Assembly: GCA_022823145.1 (NCBI GenBank)
Contig: JAJDXS010000038.1
Span: 1 to 64,000, forward strand
DNA length: 64,000 bases
Direction of reading: 5' to 3'
Source: Gemmatimonadota bacterium
GTDB taxonomy: Bacteria; Gemmatimonadota; Gemmatimonadetes; Longimicrobiales; Gaopeijiaceae
Every line of letters begins with the position of its first letter. The stretch's first letter is position 1. A program made the translations under genes and the position numbers. The notes beneath the pieces were generated by a model that ran no database searches, was not told where the DNA came from, and worked only from the letters and a program-made list of their open reading frames with translations. This document shows, one piece after another, positions 15,993 through 25,000 of the stretch.

Positions 15993-17095
15993 CAGGCCCG
16001 CGCGCTCCTGCCCCGCGCTTCGAGTGCGATTCGCCGCAGGGGTCCGCCCTCGCGCTCGAATCCCCACAGGTGGTCCTGCAGGTTGACGGATACGCAGACG
16101 TGGTTGGGCAGGATGCGGACGCGGTCGCCGACCGATGGGCGCCAGTCGGTGCGCGCGAGGTCGAGCATGCCGTGTTCCTCGTTGACGGCCCTGATGGTGA
16201 CGTCCGGTCGGTCCAGCAGTACGCCGAGGCCGGGGGCGCCCGAGCCCAGGAGCTCCCTGGAGATGGCCTTGGAACCGGCGTCCACGACCGCCTGGCCGGG
16301 CACGGCGACGCTGATCACGGTGGCCAGCACCGAGTATGCGATGTCGTCGGGCGCGGCCGCCCCCATTCCGACGATGTCGCGGTCGTTGTAGATGCAGGTG
16401 CCGGGGCGGACTTCGGTGAGCCCGGGGACGAGGTGCGAGTCCCACATGGTCGGTGTCGAGCCGCCGGAGACGATGCGGGCCGGGTGCCCGGCCTGGTCGA
16501 GCGCGCCGAGGAAGGTGTGGAGGCGGTCGGTCAGGCGGGCCAGCGCTTCCGGCTGTTCGCTCCGTGGGACGCGAATGCCGGGGTAGAACATGAGGCCGTC
16601 GAAGCGTCCGCCGGGGAGCGAGTCGGCGGCTTCCGCGAGCCGGATCGCGTCCTCGACCTCGACCACGCCCGTGCGCCCTGCCCCGGCGTCGAATTCGACC
16701 AGGATGCCGAAGGTGCGTCCCGTGGCTGCCCCGGCCTTGCAGAGAGGTTGCAGGACTTCCCTGGAGTCGAGGCCAACCTTGACGTCGGCGGCTGCGGGCA
16801 GCGCGCAGAGCCGCGCGATCTTGGACGGGTGCGCGGGCGGGTGTGCGAGGAGGATGTCGTCGGTTGCGCTGGCCATGACCTCTGCCTCGTGGGGTGTGGC
16901 CACGGTGAGCCCGACCGCCCCGCACTCGATCTGCAGCCGCGCCATCTCCAGCGACTTGTGCGTCTTGACGTGGGGCCGCCACCCGATCCCGTGCCGGCGG
17001 CAGTAGGCCGCCGCCCGTTCCACGTTGCGGCGCGCCCTGGCGAGGTGGACGACGCCGACGGGCGTCTCGGCGGCGTCCAGTCCGGCCAGGGTCAT
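15992..17095 (-). CDS. D-serine dehydratase / D-threonine aldolase-like PLP enzyme
   Basis: Fold-type III PLP protein of 367 residues. The PLP lysine lies in WRPHVKTHKS near residue 50. The barrel continues with GLTVATPHEAEVMA and the C-terminal beta domain has PNHVCVSVNLQDHLWGFERE, where the HxC pair matches the zinc site of the DSD1/D-threonine aldolase group (ordinary alanine racemases lack it). Members eliminate water from D-serine giving aminoacrylate, or cleave D-threonine, or act on related beta-hydroxy-D-amino acids. The ATG at 17095 overlaps the upstream stop (ATGA). A RidA protein is encoded downstream, fitting a dehydratase. The exact substrate is unknown. Confidence 0.88.
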   Translation of the reverse strand: MTLAGLDAAETPVGVVHLARARRNVERAAAYCRRHGIGWRPHVKTHKSLEMARLQIECGAVGLTVATPHEAEVMASATDDILLAHPPAHPSKIARLCALPAAADVKVGLDSREVLQPLCKAGAATGRTFGILVEFDAGAGRTGVVEVEDAIRLAEAADSLPGGRFDGLMFYPGIRVPRSEQPEALARLTDRLHTFLGALDQAGHPARIVSGGSTPTMWDSHLVPGLTEVRPGTCIYNDRDIVGMGAAAPDDIAYSVLATVISVAVPGQAVVDAGSKAISRELLGSGAPGLGVLLDRPDVTIRAVNEEHGMLDLARTDWRPSVGDRVRILPNHVCVSVNLQDHLWGFEREGGPLRRIALEARGRSARA

Positions 17096-18435
17096 CCGGG
17101 CAGTTGCCACAGCGTCAGATCGAAGGTGGCAGTGCGCACGCGTCCTTCTCCGTGCGGGTCGGTCCAGGCCAGCATCAACCGGTCGTCGCCGAGGCGCGCG
17201 ATCCTGGGGAAACCGGAGGCACGCGCGGCGTCGGTGTCCGCCATCGTTACGGGATCGCTCATTGCGCCGTCCGTAGTGACCCGGCGGCTCATGATGGCGG
17301 CGCCGTGGCCGCTCCCGGCGCCTTCCGCCAGCCAGGTCACGAGCGCGGAGCCGTCGTCGAGCAGGGTGACGTCGACCCGGCCGAGCGCTTGTCCGGGGTC
17401 CAGCCGCATCGGGGGCCCGAAGTGCGCCGCGCCGTCCGATGAGAAGGCGACGTTCACGCGGGGCTTGTTGTCCGGGGCCGTGAACCATGCGATGGCGACG
17501 TCGGCGCCCTGGGCGGCCATCGCGGGACCGTTGACCGGGCAGCCCCCGAAGACCCAGCCGTCGTCGTGGACGGCCTGGCTCGGGGTCCAACCCCCCTCCA
17601 CCAGGCGGCTCACGTGGATGTCCCGGATCTCGCCTTCGGCGCGGTCGCGATACGCGACCACGGGGACGCCGTCCGCGACCGCCGAGGCGGTCTGGCAGCA
17701 CTCGCAGGTCATGGCGTCCACGATGGTCTCGGGGCCGGGTGGCGTGGCCGTGTGTGCGGTGCCGCCGGGGGGTGGTGCGCCGGGTCGCGTGGCGAGTGCG
17801 ACCATACGTGCGCGGAGCGACATGGGGCCGAAGGGCTCGACCATTTGTCGCCCGTCCAGCCAGGTCGCCCAGACCTCGTCGCCGCGCGGAAAGAACGATA
17901 CGAACCCGTGTTCGGTGGGGGTTCCGTCCTCGTGCGGAGTGAGGGCGCGGGACCAGGTTGCACCGCGGTCGTCCGACCAGGCCACGCGGACACCGTAGTC
18001 GTACGTCCCCTGTCCTCCGCGCCACAGCCAGTGTGCGAAGAGGCGGTCGCCGAAGACCCTGACCGAGGGAAAATCGGCCCAGTTGATGAAGAAGGCGTCG
18101 CCCTTGGCGACGGTCCTCGCGGGGCCCCACTCGCCGTTGTGCGGGTCATGGAACGACACCGCCACGCGGTGTCCCGCAGGCGACGGCTCGGTCCAGCTCA
18201 TCCAGACGCCGTCGCCCGCCGGCTCCAGGAACGGCTGTCCCGAACCCGGGGTAGCCGGGTTGTCGAGTTCGACCTCGGACAGAAGGCCCGGTGACTCTGC
18301 CGCCGCGGAGGCACCTGCCGTTCCCGGTGCTCCCCCGGCGTCTCCCGTGCACCCTGCGGCCGCAAGTGCGGCGACAGCCAGGGGCGACCAGTGCACTAAC
18401 GGCGAGCGGGCTGCGTTTCCGGCTGCTGTGGTCAT
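17092..18435 (-). CDS. BNR/sialidase-like beta-propeller lipoprotein
   Basis: A 447-residue lipoprotein: MTTAAGNAARSPLVHWSPLA leads to the lipobox AAGC, a Gly/Ala-rich linker, then a propeller of sialidase-like repeats with Asp-box elements (VAWSDDRGATWSRAL, VNVAFSSDGAAHFGPP). A conserved CECCQ motif sits in DAMTCECCQTASAV. This family is common in marine didermal bacteria and usually of unknown activity. I see no set of sialidase arginines, so enzymatic function is not claimed. The start at 18435 has GGGAG 6 nt ahead; the open frame further upstream is not signal-peptide-like. Downstream overlap with the PLP-enzyme gene indicates an operon. Confidence 0.82.
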   Translation of the reverse strand: MTTAAGNAARSPLVHWSPLAVAALAAAGCTGDAGGAPGTAGASAAAESPGLLSEVELDNPATPGSGQPFLEPAGDGVWMSWTEPSPAGHRVAVSFHDPHNGEWGPARTVAKGDAFFINWADFPSVRVFGDRLFAHWLWRGGQGTYDYGVRVAWSDDRGATWSRALTPHEDGTPTEHGFVSFFPRGDEVWATWLDGRQMVEPFGPMSLRARMVALATRPGAPPPGGTAHTATPPGPETIVDAMTCECCQTASAVADGVPVVAYRDRAEGEIRDIHVSRLVEGGWTPSQAVHDDGWVFGGCPVNGPAMAAQGADVAIAWFTAPDNKPRVNVAFSSDGAAHFGPPMRLDPGQALGRVDVTLLDDGSALVTWLAEGAGSGHGAAIMSRRVTTDGAMSDPVTMADTDAARASGFPRIARLGDDRLMLAWTDPHGEGRVRTATFDLTLWQLPG

Positions 18436-18686
18436 GGCGCTCCCAAGTGTGTATTGTCCAGATAGCCGATTTAGGAACATAAGCGCGCGCGTGTGAAGCG
18501 CGATGGCACGGCGAGCGGCGCGCTGCGGTAAGGATCCCTTGCGGGAACGTAGTGTATACCCGTGGCGAGGCGGATCTCGCACTCGGCCGGACCGTGCGCC
18601 GGCTAATGGAATCAAGACATAAGGCGGTCATGTCGGCGGGACTTCACCCGCTCGCTCGACCGCTCATCAAGGGGAAGAGGTTGGTC

Positions 18687-21600
18687 ATGGCTGCTACGAA
18701 ACGCACCATCCGGAACCGCGCCACCAGAGTCCTCCTGTTCGGGGCGGGAGTGATCGCCCTCCTGGCCAGCCTGCCCGCCTCGGGCTCCGCCCAGTACTTC
18801 GGGCGCAACAAGGTGCAGTACGATGGATTCGACTTCAAGGTCCTGAGCACCCAGAACTGGGACATCCACTACTACCCTCAGGCCGAGACCGCGATCGAGG
18901 ACATCGCACGTCTGGCCGAGCGCTGGTACGAGCGCTTCTCCCGGGTCTTCCAGCACGACTTCGACACCCCGAAGCCGCTCATCATGTACGCCGACCACCC
19001 CGACTTCCAGCAGACCAACACGCTCGCCGGGGCGATCGGTCAGGGGACCGGGGGCGTGACGGAGTCGCTCAAGAACCGGGTGATCATGCCGCTCAACGCC
19101 TCCTACCGGGAGACGGACAGGATCCTGGGGCACGAGCTCGTCCACGCATTCCAGTACAACATCTCGCAGAGCCGCAGCGGGGGCGGGATCATGCGGCTGG
19201 CGGCCATGCCGCTGTGGATCGTGGAGGGGATGGCGGAGTACATGTCGATGGGGCGTGAACACCCCCACACGGCCATGTGGCTCCGCGACCACATCCTGCG
19301 CGACGACAAGCCCACGCTGAAGGAAATCACCCGCGACCCGAAGTACTTCGCCTACCGGTTCGGACAGGGGTTCATCTCCTACATCGGCGGCACCTACGGG
19401 GACGAGGCGGTGCAGGACCTGTTCCGTACCGCGCTGAGGACCGGGTGGGAGGCCGCGATCGGACAGGTCTTCGCGATGCCCGAGGACACGCTCGCGATGG
19501 AGTGGTGGGACGCCATCGAGGCGGAATACAGGCCCCTCATGGCGGGCAAGAGCGATCCGTACGAGACGGGCGATGTCCTGCTGTGCGTGGAGTGCGGAGG
19601 AGGGCGGACCAACGTCGCGCCGTCGCTGAGCCCTGACGGTCGCTACATCGTCTTCCAGTCCGAGAAGGACCTCTTCTCGATGGACCTGTTCCTTGCCGAC
19701 GTCACCACCGGTGAGATCCTTCGTCCGCTGCAGCGCAACGAAACCCCGTACATCGACGGGATCCGCTATATCGACAGCAGCGGCTCCTGGTCGCCCGACA
19801 GCCGCAAGCTCGCTTTCGTGATCTTCTCCGGCGGCGACAATCAGCTTGCCATTCTCGATGTCCAGAGCGGCCGGATCGAGGATCGCATCGAGATCGAGGG
19901 TCTGGGCGCGATCCAGAACCCCGCGTGGTCGCCCGACGGCCGCCGGATCGCCTTCACCGGGCTGAGGGGCGGGATCAGCGACCTGTACCTCTACGACTTC
20001 GACGGCGGGACCGTACAGCAGCTGACGAACGACAGGCACGCCGACCTGCACGCCGCCTGGTCGCCCGACGGAGGGACGCTGGCCTTCGTCTCCGACCGGG
20101 GCGCCGACACCAACTTCGACGAACTGGTCTTCGGCAACTACGTGCTCGCGTTCATGAACCTGGATACGCGGGCCGTGGAGCCGCTGACGGTCTTCGACGA
20201 CGCCAAGCACATCAACCCGATCTTCGACCGGACCGGCGAAGGCATCTACTTCATCTCGGACCCCGACGGCTTCTCGGACATCTTCCATCTGAACCTGGGC
20301 GACGGCGAGATGCGGAGGATCACCCGTGCGGTCACGGGGGTCAGCGGCATCACGGCGCTCTCGCCGGCGCTGTCGTACTCTCCGGCACAGGACCTGCTGG
20401 CCTTTTCCGTCTTCCACGAGCGCGGGTACATCGTGAACACGGGCCGGGCCGGCGACATGGCAACACTGGTGGACGTGGTCGCTCACGCCGGGCCGCACCC
20501 GGGCCGCCTGCTGCCGCCGGGGTCCCCCAGGATCCGGAGCCGGGTCGCCGGCTACCTGGCGGATCCCCTTACGGGACTGGTTTCCGACCAGGTGTACACG
20601 GGCGACCAGGCCGAGGACTACGATCCTTCGCTGCAGCTCGACTACGTCGGGCAGCCTTCGGTCGGAGTCGGCGCCGACACCTACGGCTCCTACGTGGGAG
20701 GCAGCACCTACGCGTACTTCAGCGACATGCTGGGCGACCGGTTCCTGGGAGTGTCGCTGCTGGCGAACGGAACCTTGAAGGACATCGGCGGAGCGGCTTC
20801 CTACCTCAACCAGGAGAACCGCTGGAACTGGGGTGTGGGCATACAGCACATCCCCTATCTGCAGCGGTTCTTCGGCTTTGGTTTCGACCAGTTCGAGGTC
20901 TATAACCAGCGTTTCTTCATAGACGCCGTACAGGGCATACTGTCGTACCCGCTCTCGGCGACCCGGCGGCTGGAGGGAGGACTGGGCGCGACCAGATACG
21001 GGTTCGACCTCGAGAGAGAGGTGTACTACACCGATGTCTTCCAGCGCATCATCGGGTTCGAACGGTTCCAGGAGGAATGGAGGGACCCGCTGTACTTCGC
21101 TTCAGCCTCCCTGGCGTTCGTCGGAGACAACTCGTACCGCGCGTGGACCAGCCCGGTCAGGGGTGAGCGCTTCCGGTTCGGGGCCGAAGTGTCCTACGGG
21201 ACCGTCAACTTCAACACGGTCACCGCCGACTACCGCCGCTACTTCAACGGCGGCGGTGCGCTGACGCTGGCCGTGCGGGGCCTGCACCTCGGGCGCTACG
21301 GCGACATTCGGGGGCTGGACGAGCAGCAGCTCGGCCCCTACTTCATGGGCTTCGAGAACTTTGTCCGCGGATACGACTGGAACTCCTTCGACAGCCGCGA
21401 ATGCCCCGAGAACACGAGGATCACGATCACCGGCTCCACGTGTCCGCCCATCGATCGCCTGTACGGGCACCGGCTCGGGGTGTTCAACATTGAATTCCGG
21501 CTGCCGTTCACCGGCATCGAGGAGTTCGGGATCATCAACTTCCCGTACATTCCCGTCGAGCTGACCGCCTTCACCGACGTCGGCTTCGCCTGGGACGAGG

Positions 21601-21782
21601 AGCGGCCCGGTGAGCTGGCGTGGGCCCGCAACACGGCGGACCGGGTCCCTATTGCGAGCAGCGGCTTCTCGGCACGGATGAACCTGTTGGGCTACCTGAT
21701 CCTTGAGGCCTACTACGCATACCCGTGGCAGCGTCCGCTGAAGGGGTGGCACTGGGGCTTCCACGTGGCGCCGGGGTGGTAG
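18687..21782 (+). CDS. Gluzincin metalloprotease / TolB-propeller / beta-barrel fusion
   Basis: About 1031 residues with three parts. After a signal peptide (cleavage near ASGSAQ), a peptidase-MA-like domain carries HELVH (149-153) and WIVEGMAEY with Glu180 as the probable third zinc ligand. Residues ~320-650 hold WD40-like TolB repeats (PSLSPDGRYIVFQSEKDLFS, PAWSPDGRRIAFTGLRGGIS, AAWSPDGGTLAFVSDRG). The C-terminal ~350 residues look like an Omp85/BamA-type barrel (EFRLPFTGIEEFGIINFPYI, FHVAPGW end). The protein probably sits in the outer membrane with protease and propeller attached. The start ATG at 18687 has AAGAGG ahead and begins the signal peptide; 45 extra upstream codons lack these. 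It is transcribed away from the BNR-lipoprotein operon. Confidence 0.88.
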   Translation: MAATKRTIRNRATRVLLFGAGVIALLASLPASGSAQYFGRNKVQYDGFDFKVLSTQNWDIHYYPQAETAIEDIARLAERWYERFSRVFQHDFDTPKPLIMYADHPDFQQTNTLAGAIGQGTGGVTESLKNRVIMPLNASYRETDRILGHELVHAFQYNISQSRSGGGIMRLAAMPLWIVEGMAEYMSMGREHPHTAMWLRDHILRDDKPTLKEITRDPKYFAYRFGQGFISYIGGTYGDEAVQDLFRTALRTGWEAAIGQVFAMPEDTLAMEWWDAIEAEYRPLMAGKSDPYETGDVLLCVECGGGRTNVAPSLSPDGRYIVFQSEKDLFSMDLFLADVTTGEILRPLQRNETPYIDGIRYIDSSGSWSPDSRKLAFVIFSGGDNQLAILDVQSGRIEDRIEIEGLGAIQNPAWSPDGRRIAFTGLRGGISDLYLYDFDGGTVQQLTNDRHADLHAAWSPDGGTLAFVSDRGADTNFDELVFGNYVLAFMNLDTRAVEPLTVFDDAKHINPIFDRTGEGIYFISDPDGFSDIFHLNLGDGEMRRITRAVTGVSGITALSPALSYSPAQDLLAFSVFHERGYIVNTGRAGDMATLVDVVAHAGPHPGRLLPPGSPRIRSRVAGYLADPLTGLVSDQVYTGDQAEDYDPSLQLDYVGQPSVGVGADTYGSYVGGSTYAYFSDMLGDRFLGVSLLANGTLKDIGGAASYLNQENRWNWGVGIQHIPYLQRFFGFGFDQFEVYNQRFFIDAVQGILSYPLSATRRLEGGLGATRYGFDLEREVYYTDVFQRIIGFERFQEEWRDPLYFASASLAFVGDNSYRAWTSPVRGERFRFGAEVSYGTVNFNTVTADYRRYFNGGGALTLAVRGLHLGRYGDIRGLDEQQLGPYFMGFENFVRGYDWNSFDSRECPENTRITITGSTCPPIDRLYGHRLGVFNIEFRLPFTGIEEFGIINFPYIPVELTAFTDVGFAWDEERPGELAWARNTADRVPIASSGFSARMNLLGYLILEAYYAYPWQRPLKGWHWGFHVAPGW

Positions 21783-21800
21783 CACCTCCCCGCCTGTAGC

Positions 21801-21837
21801 GGGTGCGCGGGCTGCGGCAATGCGGGCCCGCGCACCC
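21801..21837. terminator. Bidirectional hairpin between convergent genes
   Basis: GGGTGCGCGGGC (21801-21812) is perfectly complementary to GCCCGCGCACCC (21826-21837) with a 13-nt loop. It lies in the 66-bp gap between the convergent metalloprotease-barrel and MlaD-like genes. A U-run is lacking, so it may end transcription by structure or stall both polymerases. Confidence 0.65.
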
Positions 21838-21848
21838 GGGCCCGGCGG

Positions 21849-22799
21849 TCAGAAGATCTCGATCGTCACGTAACGGCCGGGGTTCTCCCGGATGTCGTCC
21901 AGGAGTTCCTCCAGGCTCTGCAGCGTTGAATTCACCGACGTGTGGAGTTCGTCGGTCGTGAGGAGCTTGCCCAGCGTTCCTTCGCCGCGTTCGAGACGCC
22001 CCAGGACCGCGTTGAGAGAGCCGACCGATTCATTGACGGTGGCCGACGTGCGCTGCAGCGAGGCCATCGTGTTCTCGGCCGAGGCGAGCGTGGCGCTCCA
22101 TTCCTCGGAGCCGGTTATGCCCTCCATGTTCGCCGCCGAGCGCTGCAGGCTCTCCATCAGGGTCCGGAATTCCGCCTCCTGGCCGTCGGCGACCGCGGCG
22201 AGATCCGCCATCAACTCCCGCATGGAAGCCATGAGGGCGCCCACGTCCGATATCGTCGAGTCCGCCAGCAGCCCCTGCACGCGGCCCATCACGTCGGAGA
22301 CGTCACCCGCCAGATCGGCCGCCTGGTCCAGGACGCCGCCGGCAGAAGCTCCGGGTATGATCTCCCCCGGCTCGACGTATTCGTCGCTGTCGCCCGGGAT
22401 CACCGAAACCACCATTCCGCCCAGGAAGCCCATGGAAAGCAGTTCCGTACTGGCCTCGGCGGGGATGCGGTACTCGCCCTCGAGTTCCATGGTGATGCGC
22501 ACGCCTCCGCCCGGGGCGAGGTCGAACCCATAGACGCGCCCGATGTTGATCCCTCGCATCCGCACGGGGTCTCCACGGCGGATCCCCTGGGCGTCGGCCA
22601 CCTCCGTCACCAACATGTAACGGCCCCGGAAGAGTGCCGGACTCGTCATGAGGAAGAGCACGGTGAAGAAGCCGATGATTCCGAGGATCACGAAGATCCC
22701 CACCCGAAATTCCCGCACCCCCGAAAGGGGCGGCACGGCGCGCAGGACCTCCTCGTCGGAAAGCCGCTGACTGCCGCTCGATGATGCCGCGTTGCTCAT
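21849..22799 (-). CDS. mlaD: MlaD-like MCE-domain protein
   Basis: The 316-residue protein has a short cytosolic start, one membrane helix (REFRVGIFVILGIIGFFTVL at about 29-48), then an MCE domain (RYMLVTEVADAQGIRRGDPV, MRGINIGRVYGFDLAPGG, GFLGGMVVSVIPGDS) and a ~180-residue Ala/Ser/Glu-rich helical tail (DVSDVMGRVQGLLADSTISD) able to form coiled coils or a needle. MCE proteins bind phospholipid in the periplasm and pass it to the MlaFE transporter. The ATG at 22799 overlaps the ATPase gene stop (ATGA). The order mlaE-mlaF-mlaD is the canonical inner-membrane complex; mlaB and mlaC are not seen. Confidence 0.93.
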   Translation of the reverse strand: MSNAASSSGSQRLSDEEVLRAVPPLSGVREFRVGIFVILGIIGFFTVLFLMTSPALFRGRYMLVTEVADAQGIRRGDPVRMRGINIGRVYGFDLAPGGGVRITMELEGEYRIPAEASTELLSMGFLGGMVVSVIPGDSDEYVEPGEIIPGASAGGVLDQAADLAGDVSDVMGRVQGLLADSTISDVGALMASMRELMADLAAVADGQEAEFRTLMESLQRSAANMEGITGSEEWSATLASAENTMASLQRTSATVNESVGSLNAVLGRLERGEGTLGKLLTTDELHTSVNSTLQSLEELLDDIRENPGRYVTIEIF

Positions 22800-23578
22800 G
22801 TCATCTCCACTACGTCGAGTGCGGCCTCGGCGGCCGCTCGATCCACAAATGCCCTTACGACCGGGTCGGACTCCGTCTGGAATTCGTCCGGGGTGCCACA
22901 GAAACGAATGACTCCGCCTTCGAGCATGGCCACGCGGTCGCACATCCAGAGCGCGCCCTCCACGTCGTGGGTGACCAGCACCGAAGTGACCTTCAACTCC
23001 TCCGCGAGTCCCTTGATCAGGCGCTCGACCGCCGCCGTGTTGACCGGGTCGAGCCCGGTGGTGGGCTCGTCCCACAGCAGGATCCCGGGACGCCCAACGA
23101 TGGCGCGGGCGATCCCGACCCTCTTCTTCATGCCGCCGGACAGCTCGGCGGGGAGGATCGAGAGGACCTCCGCCGGCTCGAGATTGACGAGCTCCAGAGC
23201 CCTGCAGACGGCCCGCGCCACGCCCGCCGCCCCCATGCGCCGAATGCGGTCCACGGGCAGGCCCGTCTCGACGTTTCGAAACACGTTGAGCGAATCGAAG
23301 AGGGCCGCCTGCTGAAAGACGTACCCCACCTGCCGCCTGACGGTGTCCTTGGCCCCGTCGCCGCCGAAGTACACCGAGGTGCCGTTGACCTCGACGTCGC
23401 CACGGTCCGGGGTCACCAGTCCGATCGTGGTCTTCAGCAGGACACTCTTGCCGGTGCCTGACGGACCGAAGAGCGCGAACATCTCGCCCTCATGAATCTC
23501 GAGGTTGACGCCCGTCAGGACCGGGCGCTTGTACGCCTTCCAGGTGTTGCGGTAGCGGATGACGGGACGGGGAGTCAT
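22796..23578 (-). CDS. mlaF: MlaF-like ABC transporter ATPase
   Basis: ABC ATPase of 260 residues: Walker A GPSGTGKS, Q-loop near GYVFQQAALFDSLNVFRNVE, signature ELSGGMKKRVGIARAI, Walker B ILLWDEPTTGLDP and a switch His in VTHD. The GMKKR signature and sequence EITTGLD-like region are those of the Mla/Ttg2A/MCE-associated group. It powers retrograde or anterograde phospholipid transport between the membranes together with the MlaE-like permease (next gene upstream, 16 bp away) and the MCE protein (overlapping downstream). Confidence 0.96.
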   Translation of the reverse strand: MTPRPVIRYRNTWKAYKRPVLTGVNLEIHEGEMFALFGPSGTGKSVLLKTTIGLVTPDRGDVEVNGTSVYFGGDGAKDTVRRQVGYVFQQAALFDSLNVFRNVETGLPVDRIRRMGAAGVARAVCRALELVNLEPAEVLSILPAELSGGMKKRVGIARAIVGRPGILLWDEPTTGLDPVNTAAVERLIKGLAEELKVTSVLVTHDVEGALWMCDRVAMLEGGVIRFCGTPDEFQTESDPVVRAFVDRAAAEAALDVVEMT

Positions 23579-23594
23579 CGGGCGGCTCGGGCGG

Positions 23595-24386
23595 TCAGTT
23601 GAGGAAGAGCGGTGGGAACAATGCGTCGAGGATCAATATGGTCAGGGTCTGGAACATGACCGATGCCGTCGTCGTGCTCCCCACGCCTTCGGCGCCTCCG
23701 CTCGTGCGGAATCCCATGTGAATGGCGATCGCGGGGATCGCGAGGCCGAAGGTGACGGCTTTCATGAAGGAATACCAGAGGTCCCACGAGTGCCAGAAGA
23801 GGCGCGCGCCATAGAGGAAGGTCTCGAAGCCGAGGTCGAGGGTGAGGTAGGCTGCGACCATTCCGGAGAAGATTCCCACGGTGTTGGCCATCCCGACCAG
23901 CAGGGGCATGACGACCAGCCCGGCCAGGATCCGCGGCGCGCCGAGCATGATCTGAGGGTCGCGCCCCAGCGAGCGGTACGCGTCGATCTGCTCGGATACG
24001 ACCATCGTGCCGAGTTCGGCGGTGATCCGCGCGCCGACCCTGCCGACCAGCACCACGGCCGTCAGCACGGGGCCCAGTTCCAGCACGACGCTCGTGACGG
24101 TTACGCTGCCCAGCACGTACAGCGGGATGGTGGCGGTGAACTGGTAACCCCCCTGCTGGGAGGTCACGATCCCGGTGAGCACGGCCGTGATCAGGACGAT
24201 CGGGATGCTCTGTACGCCCATCACGTAGATCTGGCGGACGAATTCGTTCCCCGAGACCCGCAGCTGGACGGTCGCGACAAGTGTGCGCCCGAGCAGCAGT
24301 CCCAACTGGCCGGCATGTTCCGCCCACAGTTGCCACCACCGGCCGATGGCCCTGAAGGGGCGCTCGTAAAAGGGAGTACCCTTCAA
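23595..24386 (-). CDS. mlaE: MlaE-like phospholipid ABC permease
   Basis: The 263-residue MlaE-family permease has an N-terminal amphipathic segment (AIGRWWQLWAEHAGQLGLLL), five to six membrane helices, and the family core RQIYVMGVQSIPIVLITAVL, QGGYQFTATIPLYVLGSVTV, ELGPVLTAVVLVGRVGARIT, AELGTMVVSEQIDAYRSLGR. MlaE dimerises with the MlaF ATPase and holds the MCE ring. The start codon overlaps the stop of the upstream OMP gene (ATGA), so that OMP is co-translated with the transporter genes. Confidence 0.96.
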   Translation of the reverse strand: MKGTPFYERPFRAIGRWWQLWAEHAGQLGLLLGRTLVATVQLRVSGNEFVRQIYVMGVQSIPIVLITAVLTGIVTSQQGGYQFTATIPLYVLGSVTVTSVVLELGPVLTAVVLVGRVGARITAELGTMVVSEQIDAYRSLGRDPQIMLGAPRILAGLVVMPLLVGMANTVGIFSGMVAAYLTLDLGFETFLYGARLFWHSWDLWYSFMKAVTFGLAIPAIAIHMGFRTSGGAEGVGSTTTASVMFQTLTILILDALFPPLFLN

Positions 24387-24934
24387 GGGGTGAATGGACG
24401 CCGGGGGGCGGCGCGCGAGCCGGTCGGACTCAGGAGGATGCCCGCCGAGAACGTCTGTTCGTTCAGGGTGTCGGAGCCGAACTCCTGCCGGAATTCAATG
24501 TAGGGCACGATAACGGGCACACCTCTGAGGCGCAGCCCTGCCGCATAGCTGAAAGCCCAGTCCCCCGAATCTCCCATGGCGGTCTCTCCGCCGTCTTCCT
24601 CGTACAACCGGTATGCGGCGCCCACGCCGAAGTAGAGCGGGCCCGTAGCCCCGAGGAGAATCTGTCCCCCGTATTCGGATGACGAGCAGTCGTCGCATCC
24701 GGGGAACATCCTGTCGTAGATGCCGGAGATCATCAGTCCGGGGCGGACGAAATCCAGGTCGATCTCGGCCCGCGCTCCGACTCCGAAGGTGCCGTCGAAG
24801 GCCTGGGACTTGTAGACGGCGTGACCGCCCGCGCGCATCTGGGCCTGGACGGGAGCAGCCAGGAACACCGCGGCCGCGAGGCCGAGCGTGAGGGCCGTCG
24901 CGGTCCCCTGTCGGCGAGGTCTGTCTTCGAACAC
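24383..24934 (-). CDS. Small outer-membrane beta-barrel protein
   Basis: Secreted protein with signal sequence GTATALTLGLAAAVFLAAPV then QAQ, and a ~150-residue body of alternating beta-strands (GGHAVYKSQAFDGTFGVGAR, AEIDLDFVRPGLMISGIYDR, PLYFGVGAAYRLYEEDG), typical of eight-stranded opacity/OmpX-like barrels. A Cys pair in GCDDCSS may be disulfide-bonded. I chose GTG at 24934 (GGGGGC ahead); a longer frame begins at 24985 but lacks a ribosome site and would place the signal peptide 40 residues in. It precedes mlaE by an ATGA overlap, suggesting an outer-membrane partner of the lipid transporter; that role is inference. Confidence 0.75.
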   Translation of the reverse strand: MFEDRPRRQGTATALTLGLAAAVFLAAPVQAQMRAGGHAVYKSQAFDGTFGVGARAEIDLDFVRPGLMISGIYDRMFPGCDDCSSSEYGGQILLGATGPLYFGVGAAYRLYEEDGGETAMGDSGDWAFSYAAGLRLRGVPVIVPYIEFRQEFGSDTLNEQTFSAGILLSPTGSRAAPRRPFTP

Positions 24935-25000
24935 TTTGCCCCCGGTTGATCGAATGCCTGCGAGTCTGCCAGTTTTCACCGACAACCATCTACGGGATCA

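Noticed and set aside
16983-18130. Minus-strand extension upstream of the PLP enzyme, in the same frame
   Set aside because: The stretch lies inside the BNR lipoprotein gene in another frame; the ATGA overlap at 17095 marks the true start.
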